Below are positions 1 through 11,300 of a DNA stretch of 64,000 nucleotides, in pieces; position 1 is the first letter of the stretch; each line of letters starts with the position of its first letter. The DNA is taken from NCBI RefSeq assembly GCF_002775205.1, contig NC_036447.1, positions 7,924,501-7,988,500 on the forward strand, given 5' to 3'. The notes under the pieces are model-generated. The model did no database searches, was not told the origin of the DNA, and saw only the letters and a list, made by a program, of their open reading frames with translations. Position numbers and translations under genes: made by a program. This DNA comes from Xiphophorus maculatus (taxonomy: Eukaryota > Chordata > Actinopteri > Cyprinodontiformes > Poeciliidae).

Positions 1-186
1 AGTGCACCATTCCTGGATATAGTGCAATACCAGGATGATGCGTGGAGTGGACAGAGCAAGCCCTTATTCCAGCTCCCTGCTTCAAAAATCAATTTAATAT
101 ACAGTCTCCAAGTGGAGACATATCAGATATTAAACTGATAAGAACAGAAACTACACACTGATCTTAGCCAAAGGCCGAGAAGCGAT
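1..186 (-). ncRNA. RNU2: U2 spliceosomal snRNA gene, unit 1
   Basis: U2 snRNA pairs with the intron branch site in the spliceosome. Read on the minus strand, the segment starts ATCGCTTCTCGGCC and ends GGTGCACT, as vertebrate U2 does. The Sm site (GATTTTTGAAG) is present, and stem IIb (GTCTCC/GGAGAC) is perfect though its bases differ from human U2, which suggests compensatory change. Odd points: one T is missing from the conserved CCTTTTGG near the 5' end (this copy has CCTTTGG), and the branch-pairing GTAGTA reads GTAGTT with an extra GT before it. The first base or two of the 3' end may lie off the window edge. It could be a variant gene or a pseudogene. Confidence 0.93.
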
Positions 187-228
187 GCCACATAACTGCA
201 GAGGAAACCGAGTCATTCTGATTGGCCT

Positions 229-245
229 CGCTTTAACTCACGGTT
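229..245 (-). promoter_or_regulatory. Proximal sequence element (PSE)-like, U2 unit 1
   Basis: On the minus strand this reads AACCGTGAGTTAAAGCG, 43-59 bases upstream of the U2 5' end. It resembles the vertebrate snRNA PSE (TnACCGTnAnTTGAAAGT type), and its place near -55 is where SNAPc binds. No convincing octamer was found near -220. The same 17 bases sit upstream of the other two U2 copies. Confidence 0.6.
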
Positions 246-642
246 CCAAAACTTTGCTATTTTATGGACCATACTACCAACAGTCACAGTATATGATGGG
301 AATGACCAACATTTTATGTGGTTTCAAAGCAATAAATTAACTCAAATAAGTCACATCAAGCTTAAAAGGAGCAACGATAGTCAAATCAAGTTGCTTACAT
401 CTAGTCATGTGGTTTGCTTTAGTCCAATAGGCAGCTGAGTAGCCATAGCTCAGCCCTTTTTTGGTGTTGGTGGAAAAATGAGCACATCATTTATGAAAAT
501 GTATACATTAGTATGACACTAATATATACATGTGTGTGTACAATTCTTTTCTTGTTCATTTCATGCAAAAGAAGAAGATGGCAGGTTTACAAAAATTAGG
601 GTTTTTGTTTTTTTTACAGGAAAGTTTATAACAACTGCTACA

Positions 643-657
643 GCAGCCTCTAGTGGA
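643..657 (-). promoter_or_regulatory. CTCF-like motif a, unit 1
   Basis: On the minus strand this contains CCACTAGAGGCTGC, close to the vertebrate CTCF core (CCACTAGRKGGCRS). It is about 460 bases upstream of the U2 gene. Equivalent positions are 21403-21417 and 42152-42166. The surrounding 60-80 bases recur at motifs b and c. Assignment is by motif resemblance only. Confidence 0.4.
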
Positions 658-1030
658 CATGACCCTAAACTGCAGCTCTCGCTGCTTCACTGCTCCTCCA
701 CGCAAATCGAAAAAGTATTTTGTTAGCTTTTTAAACATTTTCAGCTCAGAGTAAATAAGTACGGTTTTAAAAGTGTGAGGGCAAATATTGTAGCACATTG
801 GCAATAATTAACAGAAGCCCTCCCATCACAATTAACAGGATATGATGATCTATCAGAAACAAAAAAATGGAATAAGTGATTTGAAAAACAATCTAAAATT
901 ATTGGAGTATAACTAAAAACCCTTGGAAATGGTGTATGCAAAAGGAGAAAAACAACAACAGCATTATAATCATTTTGATGTCAAAAATAAAACATTTTTT
1001 GTGACAATTAAGTTTCACAGCTTTAGTTAA

Positions 1031-1455
1031 ACTTCTTGAAATTCTGATCTATTGAGAATTTAATACACATTTTTAATAGTTTTTGATTAAGAATTACTTC
1101 ACGTGTGGGAAGGTGCACTCATACAAGAATCTGACACATTAATCTACATATACAGTATCATATATGTGTATAACCTATCTACCTATAGAATAGTTATTTT
1201 AAGACAATTTAGATTTCTACCTGATAAATTTTCAACCAATGCTACAGCAGCCCCTAGCGGACATGAGACCAAACTGCAGCTCTTACTGCTTTCTTTCTCC
1301 AAGCATGTTTCGCAGTACATCTCCACAGAACTACTTGAAATTCTGATCTATTCAGACTTTAATACAAATTTTTAATAGTTTTTGATTAAGAATTACGTCA
1401 CGTGTGGGAAGGTGCACTCATACAAGAATCTGACACATTAATGTACATATATCAT
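1031..1455 (+). repeat. Pair of ~120-bp direct repeats, unit 1
   Basis: The block starting at 1031 and the block starting at 1331 are about 95 per cent alike over some 120 bases, including GTGTGGGAAGGTGCACTCAT. They flank CTCF-like motif b. This is a local direct duplication 300 bases apart, with no coding content. Confidence 0.85.
1247..1260 (-). promoter_or_regulatory. CTCF-like motif b, unit 1
   Basis: The minus strand reads CCGCTAGGGGCTGC, a good but imperfect match to the CTCF core. It lies in a roughly 100-bp segment related to the sequence around motifs a and c, so these look like copies of one short repeat. Equivalent positions are 21994-22007 and 42754-42767. Confidence 0.35.
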
Positions 1456-1465
1456 ATATAAAAAA

Positions 1466-3592
1466 CATTTTGCTTCCTGCCCTCCACTCCCCGGTATCGT
1501 TACACCTAAAATCTGTGGGTCCCTTCTCAAGATCTGCGCCAGCGGCTCAATGCAGGCCACATAGAGAAGGGCGGATAACGGACAACCCTGATGGACACCG
1601 CAGTTCACTTTCACTGCTTTTGTCAGAAACCCGTTCACCATAAATCTGCTGGAGATGTCTCGGTACAGCAGTCCCACCCACGCTAAGAAAACTCCAAGGA
1701 AAACCCATTTTTTGCAGAACCCGAGAAAGATACTGGTGCAAGACCCGATCGAAAGCTTTCTCAAAATCTAAGTTTAGGACTATCAGCCGAATGTTTCTGT
1801 CTCTTGTTAAGGAAAAATGATTATTTTTAGTGCTTAATACAGTTAATCTTACGACATGTGTAAAAGTTATATTCAATACTCTATTTGGAACAGGTTTTGT
1901 CTGAGATGCGGGATGGGGCCGAATAGCAGGCATTCAGACAAGCAGGGGCCTCCCGCTGTCACACAGAGCCATAAAATTAGCATTCCGATGGGGCAGAAGT
2001 ACGGGAGTTTGGGGGAAGAGACTTCAGAGGTATCTGCGAAATCTCATCTCAGGACCTTTCGGCGCCAGGGATCCGCCCGTACCAGACAGGGATTAGCACT
2101 AAGTGGTCCGCCCTTTTACTTAGACAAAAACCAGACGGCCCTCCAATCTTTGCCGTAAATCAGGGAGGTTCTTAAGTTTCTCTGAGTCCCTACGGGAGTT
2201 TCTAATTGGTCAAGAACGGAACGCCTTAATTGAATATATTAAATTGAAGAAAACACCCACTCAGTATAAAATTTCGTGTCAGCGTTAAAAATCCAGAGAT
2301 CGGCCACTATTTTTTGCCTTTTTGTTTGTCTTTGTTTTGTGTTTGTCTGTCTTCCCCTTGTCTGTCTTTATTTTTATGAGAAAAATGCATATCTCTGTAC
2401 CTCTGCAGCTTTGTTAATTGATTCATGCGTTGCTTTGTATGGGATTAAACTCTGTGATCTGTGACGTCAACGCGCTCTGTTGTTGTTTCACTTTCTAACA
2501 GCTGCAGCACCGCCCGCTAGGGATCCCGGGACTTTAAGGAAGAAAGAGCCAAACGTTTTGTCCAAAGTTAATGTTAAATTATTCTTCCTTAATACTCTCG
2601 CAAAACAGATGATGTCTCGGATCAGTACCAGGCTGTCCGTGATGCTCCTTCCCGGGACGGCGCAGGCTTGATCCGGGTGGATTAAATCCCCCAACACTCG
2701 ACACATCCTGGCTGCTAAAAGTCTACTAAAAATTTTGCAATCGACGTTTTAAAAGGGTGATGGGTCTCCAGTTTTTAAGGTCTCTTTTGTCTTTGTATAA
2801 AAGTGTAACTATTCCTGTTCTAAAACTATCGGGGAGTGTGTCTAGTTTGCTAAAATCGGTAAAAACATTGATTAAATCAGGTGCTAAAATGTCCCAGAAT
2901 GTTAAATAAAATTCTATAGGGAGTCCGTCTGAGCCTGGAGACTTTCCTCTTTTAAAACTTTTCAAAGACTAAAAGCTCTAAAAGGGTAAAATCCTGCCCG
3001 AAAAAACTCGTCTCTTTTATACTTTTTTCAATAAAATCCAAAGTTTCTTTGATATTTTCTTTATTTACTGATTTTTCTGTATACAGTTCACCGTAAAAAT
3101 CTTCGATTACCTTTTTCTTTTCTTCTATGTTAGAAACAATGTTTCCATTTTCTGATTTTAGTTCAGAAATAAAACTTGGATTATTTATAATTTTCTTGAA
3201 AAAGTATCTAGTGCATTTTTCTCCTTCTAATTCTCTCTCTCTGTGCTTCTTAAAATTACTCCCTTGCTCTCTATTTCTGCTAAAATACTAATTTCTTTTT
3301 TGACTTCTCTTATTTCCTTATTAAAATCCATTCCCTGTTGGTTTAAAAAGTGATACCTTTGTAATCTTTTCTGCAGCCCTATCTCTGTTCTTTTCTCTTT
3401 TATTTTTTCCTGCTTGTCTAAAGAAAGTCTGGGTCCTACCTTTCACCATCTCCCACCACTGTGCTCGTGTTTCGTACAGGTCTTGGAGGGTCTGCCACTC
3501 GCGGGTACCGCTCCCGGTACTGGCTGACCAGAACCTGGTCCTCCAGCAGGGAGCGGTTGAGTTTCCACAGACCTCTCCCGGTCGTCGCACCT
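1466..3592 (-). pseudogene. L1/Tx1-like LINE ORF2 fragment, unit 1
   Basis: Minus-strand reverse-transcriptase fragment of a fish L1/Tx1-type LINE, truncated at both ends and split by a solo LTR (1805-2594). Recognisable stretches are GKSPGSDGLPIEFY and NWRPITLL (2726-2965), then LDFEKAFDRV and GVHQGCPLSALLY (1460-1780). The catalytic YxDD box would come next, but the sequence ends just before it. Relative to unit 3, length changes in the body (for example near 2750 and 3507) break the frame further. Not functional. Confidence 0.9.
1805..2594 (+). mobile_element. Solo LTR A inserted in the LINE, unit 1
   Basis: The element begins TGTTAAGGAAAAATG, ends TTCCTTAATA and is flanked by the 4-bp target duplication CTCT (1801-1804 and 2595-2598). 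Removing it rejoins the LINE reading frame exactly. A TATA-like TATATTAAAT and an ATTAAA poly(A) signal lie inside in the expected order for plus orientation. A 4-bp duplication is typical of class I (gamma/epsilon-type) endogenous retroviruses. The related copy at 5900-6613 is in the opposite orientation. Confidence 0.8.
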
Positions 3593-3683
3593 GAAGGAAG
3601 TGAAAGCGTGCAGGACAGAAGGAGTGTGTTTGTGTATATATATACTGTATATAAAGGTTTTACTGGTTTAGAAAAATCAGAGG

Positions 3684-3735
3684 ATAAATAATAAAATAAA
3701 TAAATAAAAATAAATAAATAAATTTTTTAAAAAAA
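3684..3735 (+). repeat. TAAA-rich simple repeat, unit 1
   Basis: An imperfect (TAAA)n tract lies between the LINE fragment and the gag start codon. Equivalent tracts are at 24421-24472 and 45191-45240. Confidence 0.9.
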
Positions 3736-3741
3736 GGGAAA

Positions 3742-5536
3742 ATGGGAGGAACTTTTAATAAAGGTCAAAATACTGAAGAATACGTTCCATGTGGCCCAGA
3801 AATAGATCATATGGTTATAATTCATGGCAGAGTTTGTTGTCAACATGTTCCACAGTGGCACACAGAGTTTGGTTTTCCTAAGAATGGCAGCTTAGAGGTA
3901 GACCATATCAGAGACTTAGAGCAGAAACTCTTAGCACAACGTGCCAAACTGATGCAACACACAAAGATTTCAAAGACACACCTGCATGCACTACAATCAC
4001 ACGAAGAAGCGTTCAATCTCTGGAAAAGAGAAGCCTTTTGCAGGGATCAAAAACACCAGAGTAAACTACAGATGGTTCAGAAATTTGCATACAAGGGGAA
4101 TGAAAAATATGAGACTAAAATAGAACAGGAAAAATCTAATAAAACAAAATGTGTTTCTTCTCACGCATGTACATCACTGGCTGTACCTGGCTTCAGTCTA
4201 ACGGCACCAACTGACCCTTCAGCAAACCCATCTGTGGCTCCACTCTACCCAGCGCTCCAAGTCCTTGGAACTCCACCACCGTACCATCCAAAGACTGATG
4301 GTCCAGGACCGAAGAATCCATTCTGGATCCCTCGGACGACTCCCTGCCTCTGGCTATCCTCCACCAATCAAAGACTGAGCAGAAACCCCGTCCTGTGACC
4401 TTGAGCAACAACAGGACCAGGACAGAGTTCCCTCACGAGGCTTGAAAGGCCCGCCTCCACGACCCCCTACAACTGAACATGGTCGTCACCTTCGCTCCAA
4501 AGACCAACCCCTGACCCCACCATCACCTGGCACCTCTGGAAGCGGTACCGAGGACAGAAGGTTGAAACCTATCCCATGGTTGAAGTCCCTGGCCTCAAAG
4601 GCCCTGACCTTCTCTGCAGAGCTTGGGGACCAGATGACCTCATTGCTGTAGCCAAACAGCACCTTCCCCCTATTGAGAAAGGAGGCAGAGCCATCGCTGA
4701 AGCCCTAGAGTATCTCAGCAAAACCATGAGACCAACGACCTATGAACTTAAGACTGTTTTGCTCCATGTTTATGGTCCGACTGTGGTCTCCAAACTTGGT
4801 CCAGTCTTCTCACAAGATCTCCGTCTAAGAGGAATGGATAACCCTGACGGAACCGACAATCCACTCAATGCTGACTACAACAAGGCTCTACGAAAAATAG
4901 GCGAAGCCTTCATAGAGCAGTTTCCAATCCGCCCCAGCTACAATGTCATCTCAGCCTGCACCCAAGGTCCAATTGAAGGTTCAAATGACTTTTACAGACG
5001 CCTGTTTGACATTTTCTCAGCTCACTCTGGTCTAGAAGTCCCCAAAAATGACTGGATGGGAAATGATCCGGCTGGTCCTTTGAACTGCTTCTCTGTCAAA
5101 GTTCCTGGAAAGACTGAGGCTTGACATCAGAGATGGAATCAAAATGTCCTACATTGGATGGGACATCACACCAAGAATTAAAGAACTTCTGCTTCATGCC
5201 CAACACAATGAGAAACTCTGCAACGATCGCCTGAAGAAGAACAAAGACCGCAAAGAAAGCGCATGGAAGATGCTCAGCTCACCCTGATTCAACACATCAC
5301 TGCTCAGAACTCCAGCCACCGCCCACCTGCAGTTGATCAATATGGAGGTCCCTCACAAGATCCATGTTTCAACTGTGGCCAGATTGGACATTGGGCTCGA
5401 GAATGCCCTCAGAAAAAGCGAGACAGAAGCAGAGGTAGAGGTTTCCACCACCATCAAGGACGTCCAAACCCACGTGGCGGCTTTGGCTCACGCGGCCGAG
5501 GGTTCCTAACTCGGGGGTGGTTTCAACATAAAATAA
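3742..5536 (+). pseudogene. gag: Endogenous retrovirus gag, frame broken, unit 1
   Basis: This is the unit-1 counterpart of the intact gag at 45248-47047. It starts with the same MGG codons but is split into pieces by single-base length differences, nearly all in short homopolymer runs, near 4326, 4397, 4540, 5079, 5098, 5258 and 5516. The zinc-knuckle region (5369-5410) is still readable. No pol or env follows. Because the breaks are all of one type, they could be consensus errors rather than mutations. Confidence 0.85.
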
Positions 5537-6743
5537 TTATTTACAGTGTGTTTACTTTTATTAGAAGTTCATTAATATTAATCTTACAATGTTTAATCAG
5601 TTTATTATGTCTCACTCAGTCTTACAGAGTCATTGTTTCTCTTTTTAGCCTTCACAGTTTGCCTCAGTGTGTCAGAAGCTTAGCAACAGGCGATAAGTAA
5701 ATAGTTGTCATACCTTGCGGAGTGACAGACCAGACCGACGACTCAGCGATTATTATTAGGCACAGAATATTCTGTCTGAAACCCATTTTTAACTGAAAGT
5801 TGCATTTTTCTCTGTGTGTGTATTAATCTGATTAGCTCCTTGGGAATGTTGGTGATGACACTGTGTCTGTGGGAGAAGGACGGTATACAGTATATGTAGT
5901 GTTAAGGAGAAAGTTATTATGTTCGCTTAAATTTTGGAAAAGCATGGCTCTCCTTTTCCTCCTGTTAGCCGGGTCGAGCGGATCTCGTCACAGCTGGCAA
6001 GGAAACGGCAGGCACAATGACGTCACAGATCACATAGTTTAATTCATACTAAGCACCGCATGAATCCGTTAACAGAGCTGCAGAGGTACCAGAGATATAC
6101 ATTTTATACAGACAACATGAAACAGACAACACAAAAACACATAAGACAGACAAAGGCGCCCACGTGGAGAAAAGATGAAAAAAAACTCTTCCTCTCCGGT
6201 GATGACCTGAAACTATAAACCAAAAGGGTGTTTCCCTATTTAATATATGCAAAAAAAGGCGTTCTGCTCTTCGTCCAATTAGAACTCCCTCAGGCCCCCA
6301 AAGAAAGTTGGGACTTCCTGATTTATAGCAAAGGTGCCTGTTTTTTATCTAAGCAGAGGGCGGACTACCCCGTGGTCATCTCTGCCTGATACGGAAGATC
6401 CCTGGCGCCAAGAAGTCTCTGACCCCTTTCGGACTGTAAATTTTATTGCTCTGTGTCCGCGGGGAGGAAAAGGGCCCTGCTTTGTTTGAATATCTGCTAT
6501 TGTGAGCTCCCCCATGCTCCACAGAAACTGTTCCAATAAAGTGTTGGCTATCCCTTTACAGATGTCGTAAGAATTAAGTGTATTTTAGCATTAAATAATC
6601 ATTTTCCTTAGCAGTAGAGAGGTGATTCCTTTGTCTAGTCAGATCTCTTCGGAGTTCTCCATCTGCGCAGATGTGAAATAAAGCTGTGTTTTGTTCTTTC
6701 TCTTTAACAAGGTTTGGACTTTGTTAATTTTTCTCGCTCCACA
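5528..6743 (+). mobile_element. ERV LTR fused to gag end, split by LTR B, unit 1
   Basis: From ATAAAATAATTATTTAC to CTCGCTCCACA this matches the free LTR at 59560-60062, with LTR B inserted at 5900-6613. An AATAAA signal lies in the last 90 bases. The first four bases of the free LTR (TGGA) are replaced by gag sequence, so the junction arose by deletion or recombination. No polypurine tract precedes it. Confidence 0.85.
5900..6613 (-). mobile_element. Solo LTR B nested in the ERV LTR, unit 1
   Basis: Begins TGTTAAGGAG, ends CCTTAGCA, and is flanked by the 4-bp duplication GTAG (5896-5899 and 6614-6617). Its reverse complement aligns with LTR A along most of its length, so A and B are one family in opposite orientations. 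The empty site is seen at 59936, where the free LTR reads straight through TATGTAGAGAGG. Confidence 0.85.
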
Positions 6744-6785
6744 TTTCCTCAAAATTTATAAGGTTATTTTTGCATTCATCTAGCA

Positions 6786-7594
6786 CAGGGGTCTCAAACT
6801 CGCGGCCCGCGGACCAACTGCGGCCCTCGGGACGATAGTTTGTGGCCCCGCCTTAATATGAAAGTTTAATGTTAGTGCAGCCCGCGAGTTTGATATAATT
6901 GGCACTTTTCAGTGTTGTGCGCGGAGCTGAACGAACTTACCAATCATGGTGGAGTATATTGCTCTCGGGGGCGGGACATCGGCCGGGCCTATTTGCATTT
7001 TCTATTTGTCATTATTTGCATGCGGTACATGCGCAATTTCCGCTTCACGTGCTTCAGCATCCAGTCTAGACCCGGAAGTTGCTGATCAGTGTAACGTAAT
7101 TAAGGTTAGGCGCTGTAACGCTTGGGTTGTGTTTAAGGGAGGAGAGGAGGGCGGCAGATTCGTCAGGACGGTCAAAAACTCACAACCACACTGGTACTGG
7201 GAATTCCCCAGTGTTGTCCTTTAATAAATACGCTCTTCACCAACCTTACAAAGCCCGGTTGAACGGCTGCTATATTATCAGACATGAAAATTGAGCAGCG
7301 TCCAAACAACCCGTAACATTACTAAAAAGTTAGGGAGCTAACATGTCCGTCTAGCACGTTTCTCCCACGCTCTCTACAGAGAAGCTGTGGCGCATACTTC
7401 TGACATCATTAGCAATACTAGAGTATCTTAAAGAGACACTACACAATTACGGCTGTTACAGCGCCTGACTACGGCCTAATATGGTAATAGGCGATCAGAA
7501 AGGTTCGGCTGAGGAGACGTGTGTGTGAATGCGGCCTAGCCTCACCCAGACTCTACCTCCAGCGGCCCCCGGGTAAATTCAGTTTGAGACCCTG
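6786..7594. mobile_element. hAT-type MITE, unit 1
   Basis: The ends are CAGGGGTCTCAAACT and its inverted counterpart AGTTTGAGACCCTG, with an 8-bp target duplication ATCTAGCA at 6778-6785 and 7595-7602. Both are typical of hAT-Charlie elements. At 809 bp with no transposase, it is non-autonomous. The short open frame at 6946-7224 is not conserved in length between copies. Confidence 0.88.
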
Positions 7595-7602
7595 ATCTAG
7601 CA

Positions 7603-8460
7603 TGTTTGTAGAGGTCTAATTGATCAAATTGAGCTATGAACTTTGACAGGTGAACTTAATGTGACCTTCTCTGAACCTTTGCATGCGCATTTTGAACTGT
7701 TCAGTGTTTCAGTCTTTTATGCACAACTTACAGTTCTCTAACAAAAAAAAATTCACAACAGATGTTTGGTTCACGAAGAGACAGAATAAAACATAAAACA
7801 GAAAGAGTTATTGTAGACAGTGATGACTTTTGGCAGGAAAGATTTCTTGTAGCGGTCTGCATTGCAGCAAATTTGAAGAAGCCTCTGACTGAAGGACACT
7901 CTATTTTCCAAAGCAATCTCATGAAGAGGATAGTTTAGAGTGAAAACAGATGAAGAGTGAAAAAATCGATCTGCTTCAGCTCCTTCCAGTGCTGCTATTG
8001 CCATCTGAAGAAATGGTCACAAAGTGTGCATGAGCTGGTCAAAAAACAGCCAATCAGAACCAGAAGGAGGGTCAAAGTGCTGTCAATCAAGCTCCTGTAC
8101 ACTGCTTAGTGTATTAATGGAGGAGGAACAACTTACAGTTTCAGGAAAAACTGTTATCTGCCATGCTAACTAGCTTTAGCATTCCTGGCAGACTCTGTCT
8201 ATCAGAATAAGCCGTAGTATATACAAGAGTGTATCAGAACAAAAAAGGAGTAAATTTCCATTAAAAAGCTAAAAAAAAATATATTAACTTAATCTCAAAA
8301 CTTTTGTAGAAAAAACTTTAACATTTCTGAGTTTCAAAAGTCTAGAACAAGTTAGAAAAACTCTGAAATTTTCAGATTAACCTAAAAAAAATTCTTTAAA
8401 AAACCCCAAAACCAACAGCAAAAAAAACCTTGACAATTTCTGGGTTTGAAATGTCTAAAA
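7603..8460. other. Unclassified intergenic sequence, unit 1
   Basis: No gene seen. The left half contains a CCAATCAGAACCAGAAGGAG-type segment that looks like an old interspersed repeat. The right half (8260-8455) is A-rich with loosely repeated TTTCTGAGTTTCAAA motifs, related to 61235-61390 in the right flank. Confidence 0.5.
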
Positions 8461-8579
8461 CAGGGGTCACCGACCTTTTTCAGACTGGGAGCTACTTCAC
8501 GGGTCCAGAGTAACACGAAGGGCTACTTATTGATACAGACATAAAGGCTCTTCAGATCACCTATCTGTTATGCTAATTC
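8461..8579. mobile_element. Truncated hAT-like end, unit 1
   Basis: Starts with CAGGGGTCACCGACCTTTTT, a hAT-like terminal repeat, and stops where L2-like LINE sequence begins. Only one end is present. Confidence 0.5.
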
Positions 8580-9682
8580 TGCATACAAGCCCCTGCTGAT
8601 CAGGACAAAAACCTACAGTGAGGCAGGTGAGGGTGTAGACTGAGGGGGCCATGGAGGCACTTCAGGACTGTTTTGGTGCTCTGACTGGGAGATGTTCAAG
8701 GCAGCAGCAACTTACAATGACAGATCAACATCGATGAGTACGCCATGACTGTGTCAGCCTACATCAACAAGTGCACAGAGGACGTCAGCATCACTAAGAA
8801 CATTATCACCCGGGCCAACCAAAAACCCTGGATGACTAAGGAGGTACGTGAAATGCTAAAAGCACGGAACTCAGCCTGCAAGTCTGGCGACAAGGAGGCA
8901 CTGAGGACAGCGAGAGCCAACTTGAACCGTGCTATCAGGTTAGCAAAGCGAACCCACAGTCGAAAAATACAGGAGTTCTTCCACGACACCAGCAACACCA
9001 GAAGTATGTGGCAAGGCATAAAGGCGATCACAGATTACAATCCATCCTCCCCCCAGTGGGTGAAGTTGATGCTGACTTTCTAAATGGACTCAATAACTTC
9101 TTTGGGAGGTTCGAGGCACTGAACAGTACTCCGGCAAAGAAAACTGTTCCCACCAGGAAGAGGAGGCACTCTGCCTGGACACAGCCGATGTGTTGAAGAC
9201 TCTGAAAAGAGTCAACCCACGGAGGCCCCAGGCCCCGACAACATACCTGGGTGGGTGTTCAGGAATGCGCAGGTCAGCTGGCTGGTGTCCCTAACAGACG
9301 TTTTTAACACCTCACTGGACCAAGCCACAGTGCCAGCCTGTCTCAAAAACTGCCTCCATCATTCCGGTGCCAAAGAAACCTCAAGTCACCTCTTTCAAAC
9401 GATTACCGGCCTGTGGCACTGACTCCCATCATGATGAAGTGCTTTGAAAGGCTGGTAAAAGTCTCCAGAGACTCCCCCCCACATGCGACCCGTTCCAGTT
9501 TGCCTACCGCCGAAACCGCTCCACTGAGGACGCCATCTCCTTCACCCTACACCTATTCTGGAGTAACCTCACAACATTGGAAGCTCAACACAACTGTCCT
9601 GAGCCGTATGCAACGAAATTTCGTCTGTATACAACCCTGTGCATGCAAAATGACAATAAAGTCAGTCTAAGTCTAAGTCTAA
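8580..9682 (+). pseudogene. Internally deleted L2-like LINE, unit 1
   Basis: Encodes the region between endonuclease and reverse transcriptase (RANQKPWMTKEV), then reverse-transcriptase blocks ([10 protein letters not shown] and [14 protein letters not shown]), then jumps to the 3' end (AACGAAATTTCGT...AATAAAGT) with a (CTAAGT)n tail. This is the layout of L2/Maui-type fish LINEs with the central catalytic part deleted. In this copy several 1-base changes (for example near 8673, 8723, 9349 and 9399) break the frame further. Confidence 0.85.
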
Positions 9683-10380
9683 ATGTTCTTGGCTCAGCCT
9701 CTATAACAATAATACATATATGTATATATGATTACATGCTGCCTGATCATATTAATGTTAGGGACTACTCAACAGTAGTTATCAGTAATAATTTACCATG
9801 GCAGATATGGTTAATTGCTATATTGTGATCAGAAGTTCTTGGTTCAGAGTTTTAAGTTTGATTCCCTTTTGGAGATTTTCTGTGTGATGATAAATTGCCC
9901 ACCAGTGACTGAGAGCCTGGATTGGTGCTGCAGCTGCAGGGCTGGACGAACTGAGTACCTTGAGATTTTCCTTTGAATAAAAAAAGAAAAGAATAGTTCT
10001 TGTTTTATTATCTAACCCTCTTTACTATTAACAAAACTGTGGAGAAGAAAATATATTTTGTGTCCAAAGATATTGTACACACAGCTGTGTAGAGTCTGTG
10101 GGGGTGAGGTGGGGCACAAAGCCTAAATCTGATTGGTCAGTTTGCTTTTGTTTATTTCACGGGTTGGCGTTTTTCTGTAAGCTAAACATGAATGAGTGGA
10201 GTTTGAACCTCCCGTAGTTCTAAGATCCCACCTGAGCTTCTTACAGTGTGCGGTTCTGGCGGGTCGCCGGTTTATTTGCTTTTTTCAGGTTTCGCCAACT
10301 GAATAACTGACGGGTCACCCGCTGGCCGACACCAGCAGATGCGCTGGGGGAAACCCTGGATATATGTATAAACATCAATG
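9683..10380. other. Unclassified intergenic sequence, unit 1
   Basis: No gene recognised. It includes TATA-rich stretches (9710-9740) and a segment (9890-9960) with balanced composition. The last 250 bases are GC-richer and may be an old repeat. Confidence 0.4.
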
Positions 10381-11173
10381 ACTCCTGGATTTCTGGGCTT
10401 CTCACCCTTTCTCTAAGGGAGCCCAGAGACCCTGCGGAGAAAACCCCTCCAGGATAACAAGGCAGTTCCCAGGAGGGGCACTCTCCAGTACCCCCTCCAA
10501 GGACTTAAAAAAGGCTGGGTAAACAGTCAGAACCCGACCCAAACCCGTAGGTAGAGGGAGAGGCTGTCCTCTTGTTCACCCCAACGCACCAAGGCGGGAG
10601 GCAACAAGTCAGCCCACTCCTGCCCAGCGCCTCTCACAAGGGCAACTCCAGGGTGGAAAACATCCAACCCGAAGAGTTTTTGCGGCGCTAGTGGCTCGTA
10701 TTTTTCTGACAGTAGGCAGACAGGAAGGAGGGGGAGGAGAGGGGGCAAAGGTCATCGAACCCGCGACGTCCGTTTCGAGGACTAAGGCCTCCAAACGTGG
10801 TGCGTGCTAACCCCCTGCGCCACCACAGCACGCCCCGAGTCCGACTACTTCTAGCCGGAACCCATCGGCTCTTTTCGGGCTGAGCCCGGCCGGGCTCTGT
10901 GGGTTAAAGCCCGGCCACCAGGGGCTCCCCAACGTGCCCACCCCCAGGTCTGGCTCCAGGGTGGGACCTCATGTACGGGCGAGCAGAACCACTGTTTCCA
11001 ATGGTCGTTTTCATCATAAGGGATCTTTGGGCTGCACTTGGTCTGGTTCCTCACCTTGGACCTGTCTGCATTGGGTGGCCCTACCAGAGGCATGAAGCCC
11101 CGACAGCAAGACTCCTAGGATCACTGGGACACTCAAACCCCCCCACCACGATAAGGTGGCAGCCCATGGAGGG

Positions 11174-11176
<3 letters not shown>
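10381..11176. repeat. GC-rich fish interspersed repeat of unresolved class, unit 1
   Basis: The text GGGCTTCTCACCCTTTCTCT...GGTGGCAGCCCATGGAGG is a sequence I associate with a common dispersed repeat of teleost genomes, directly followed by a (TG)n tail as in many retroposons. I cannot name the family with confidence. Open frames on both strands are not protein-like. Confidence 0.6.
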
Positions 11177-11226
<50 letters not shown>

Positions 11227-11261
11227 TGTGTGTGTGTGTGTGCGTGTGTGGTGTGTGGGTG

Positions 11262-11296
<35 letters not shown>
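11177..11296 (+). repeat. (TG)n microsatellite, unit 1
   Basis: About 120 bases of TG dinucleotides with a few GG and CG interruptions. The interruption pattern and length differ from units 2 and 3, the usual slippage signature. Confidence 0.97.

Positions 11297-11300
<4 letters not shown>

Noticed and set aside
1-186. U2 copies as retroposed pseudogenes
   Set aside because: The upstream PSE-like element and flanks are duplicated with U2, and there is no A tail or target duplication, so they arose by DNA duplication.
6946-7224. Open frame inside the hAT MITE
   Set aside because: No transposase motif; the C-terminus differs in every copy owing to small indels.
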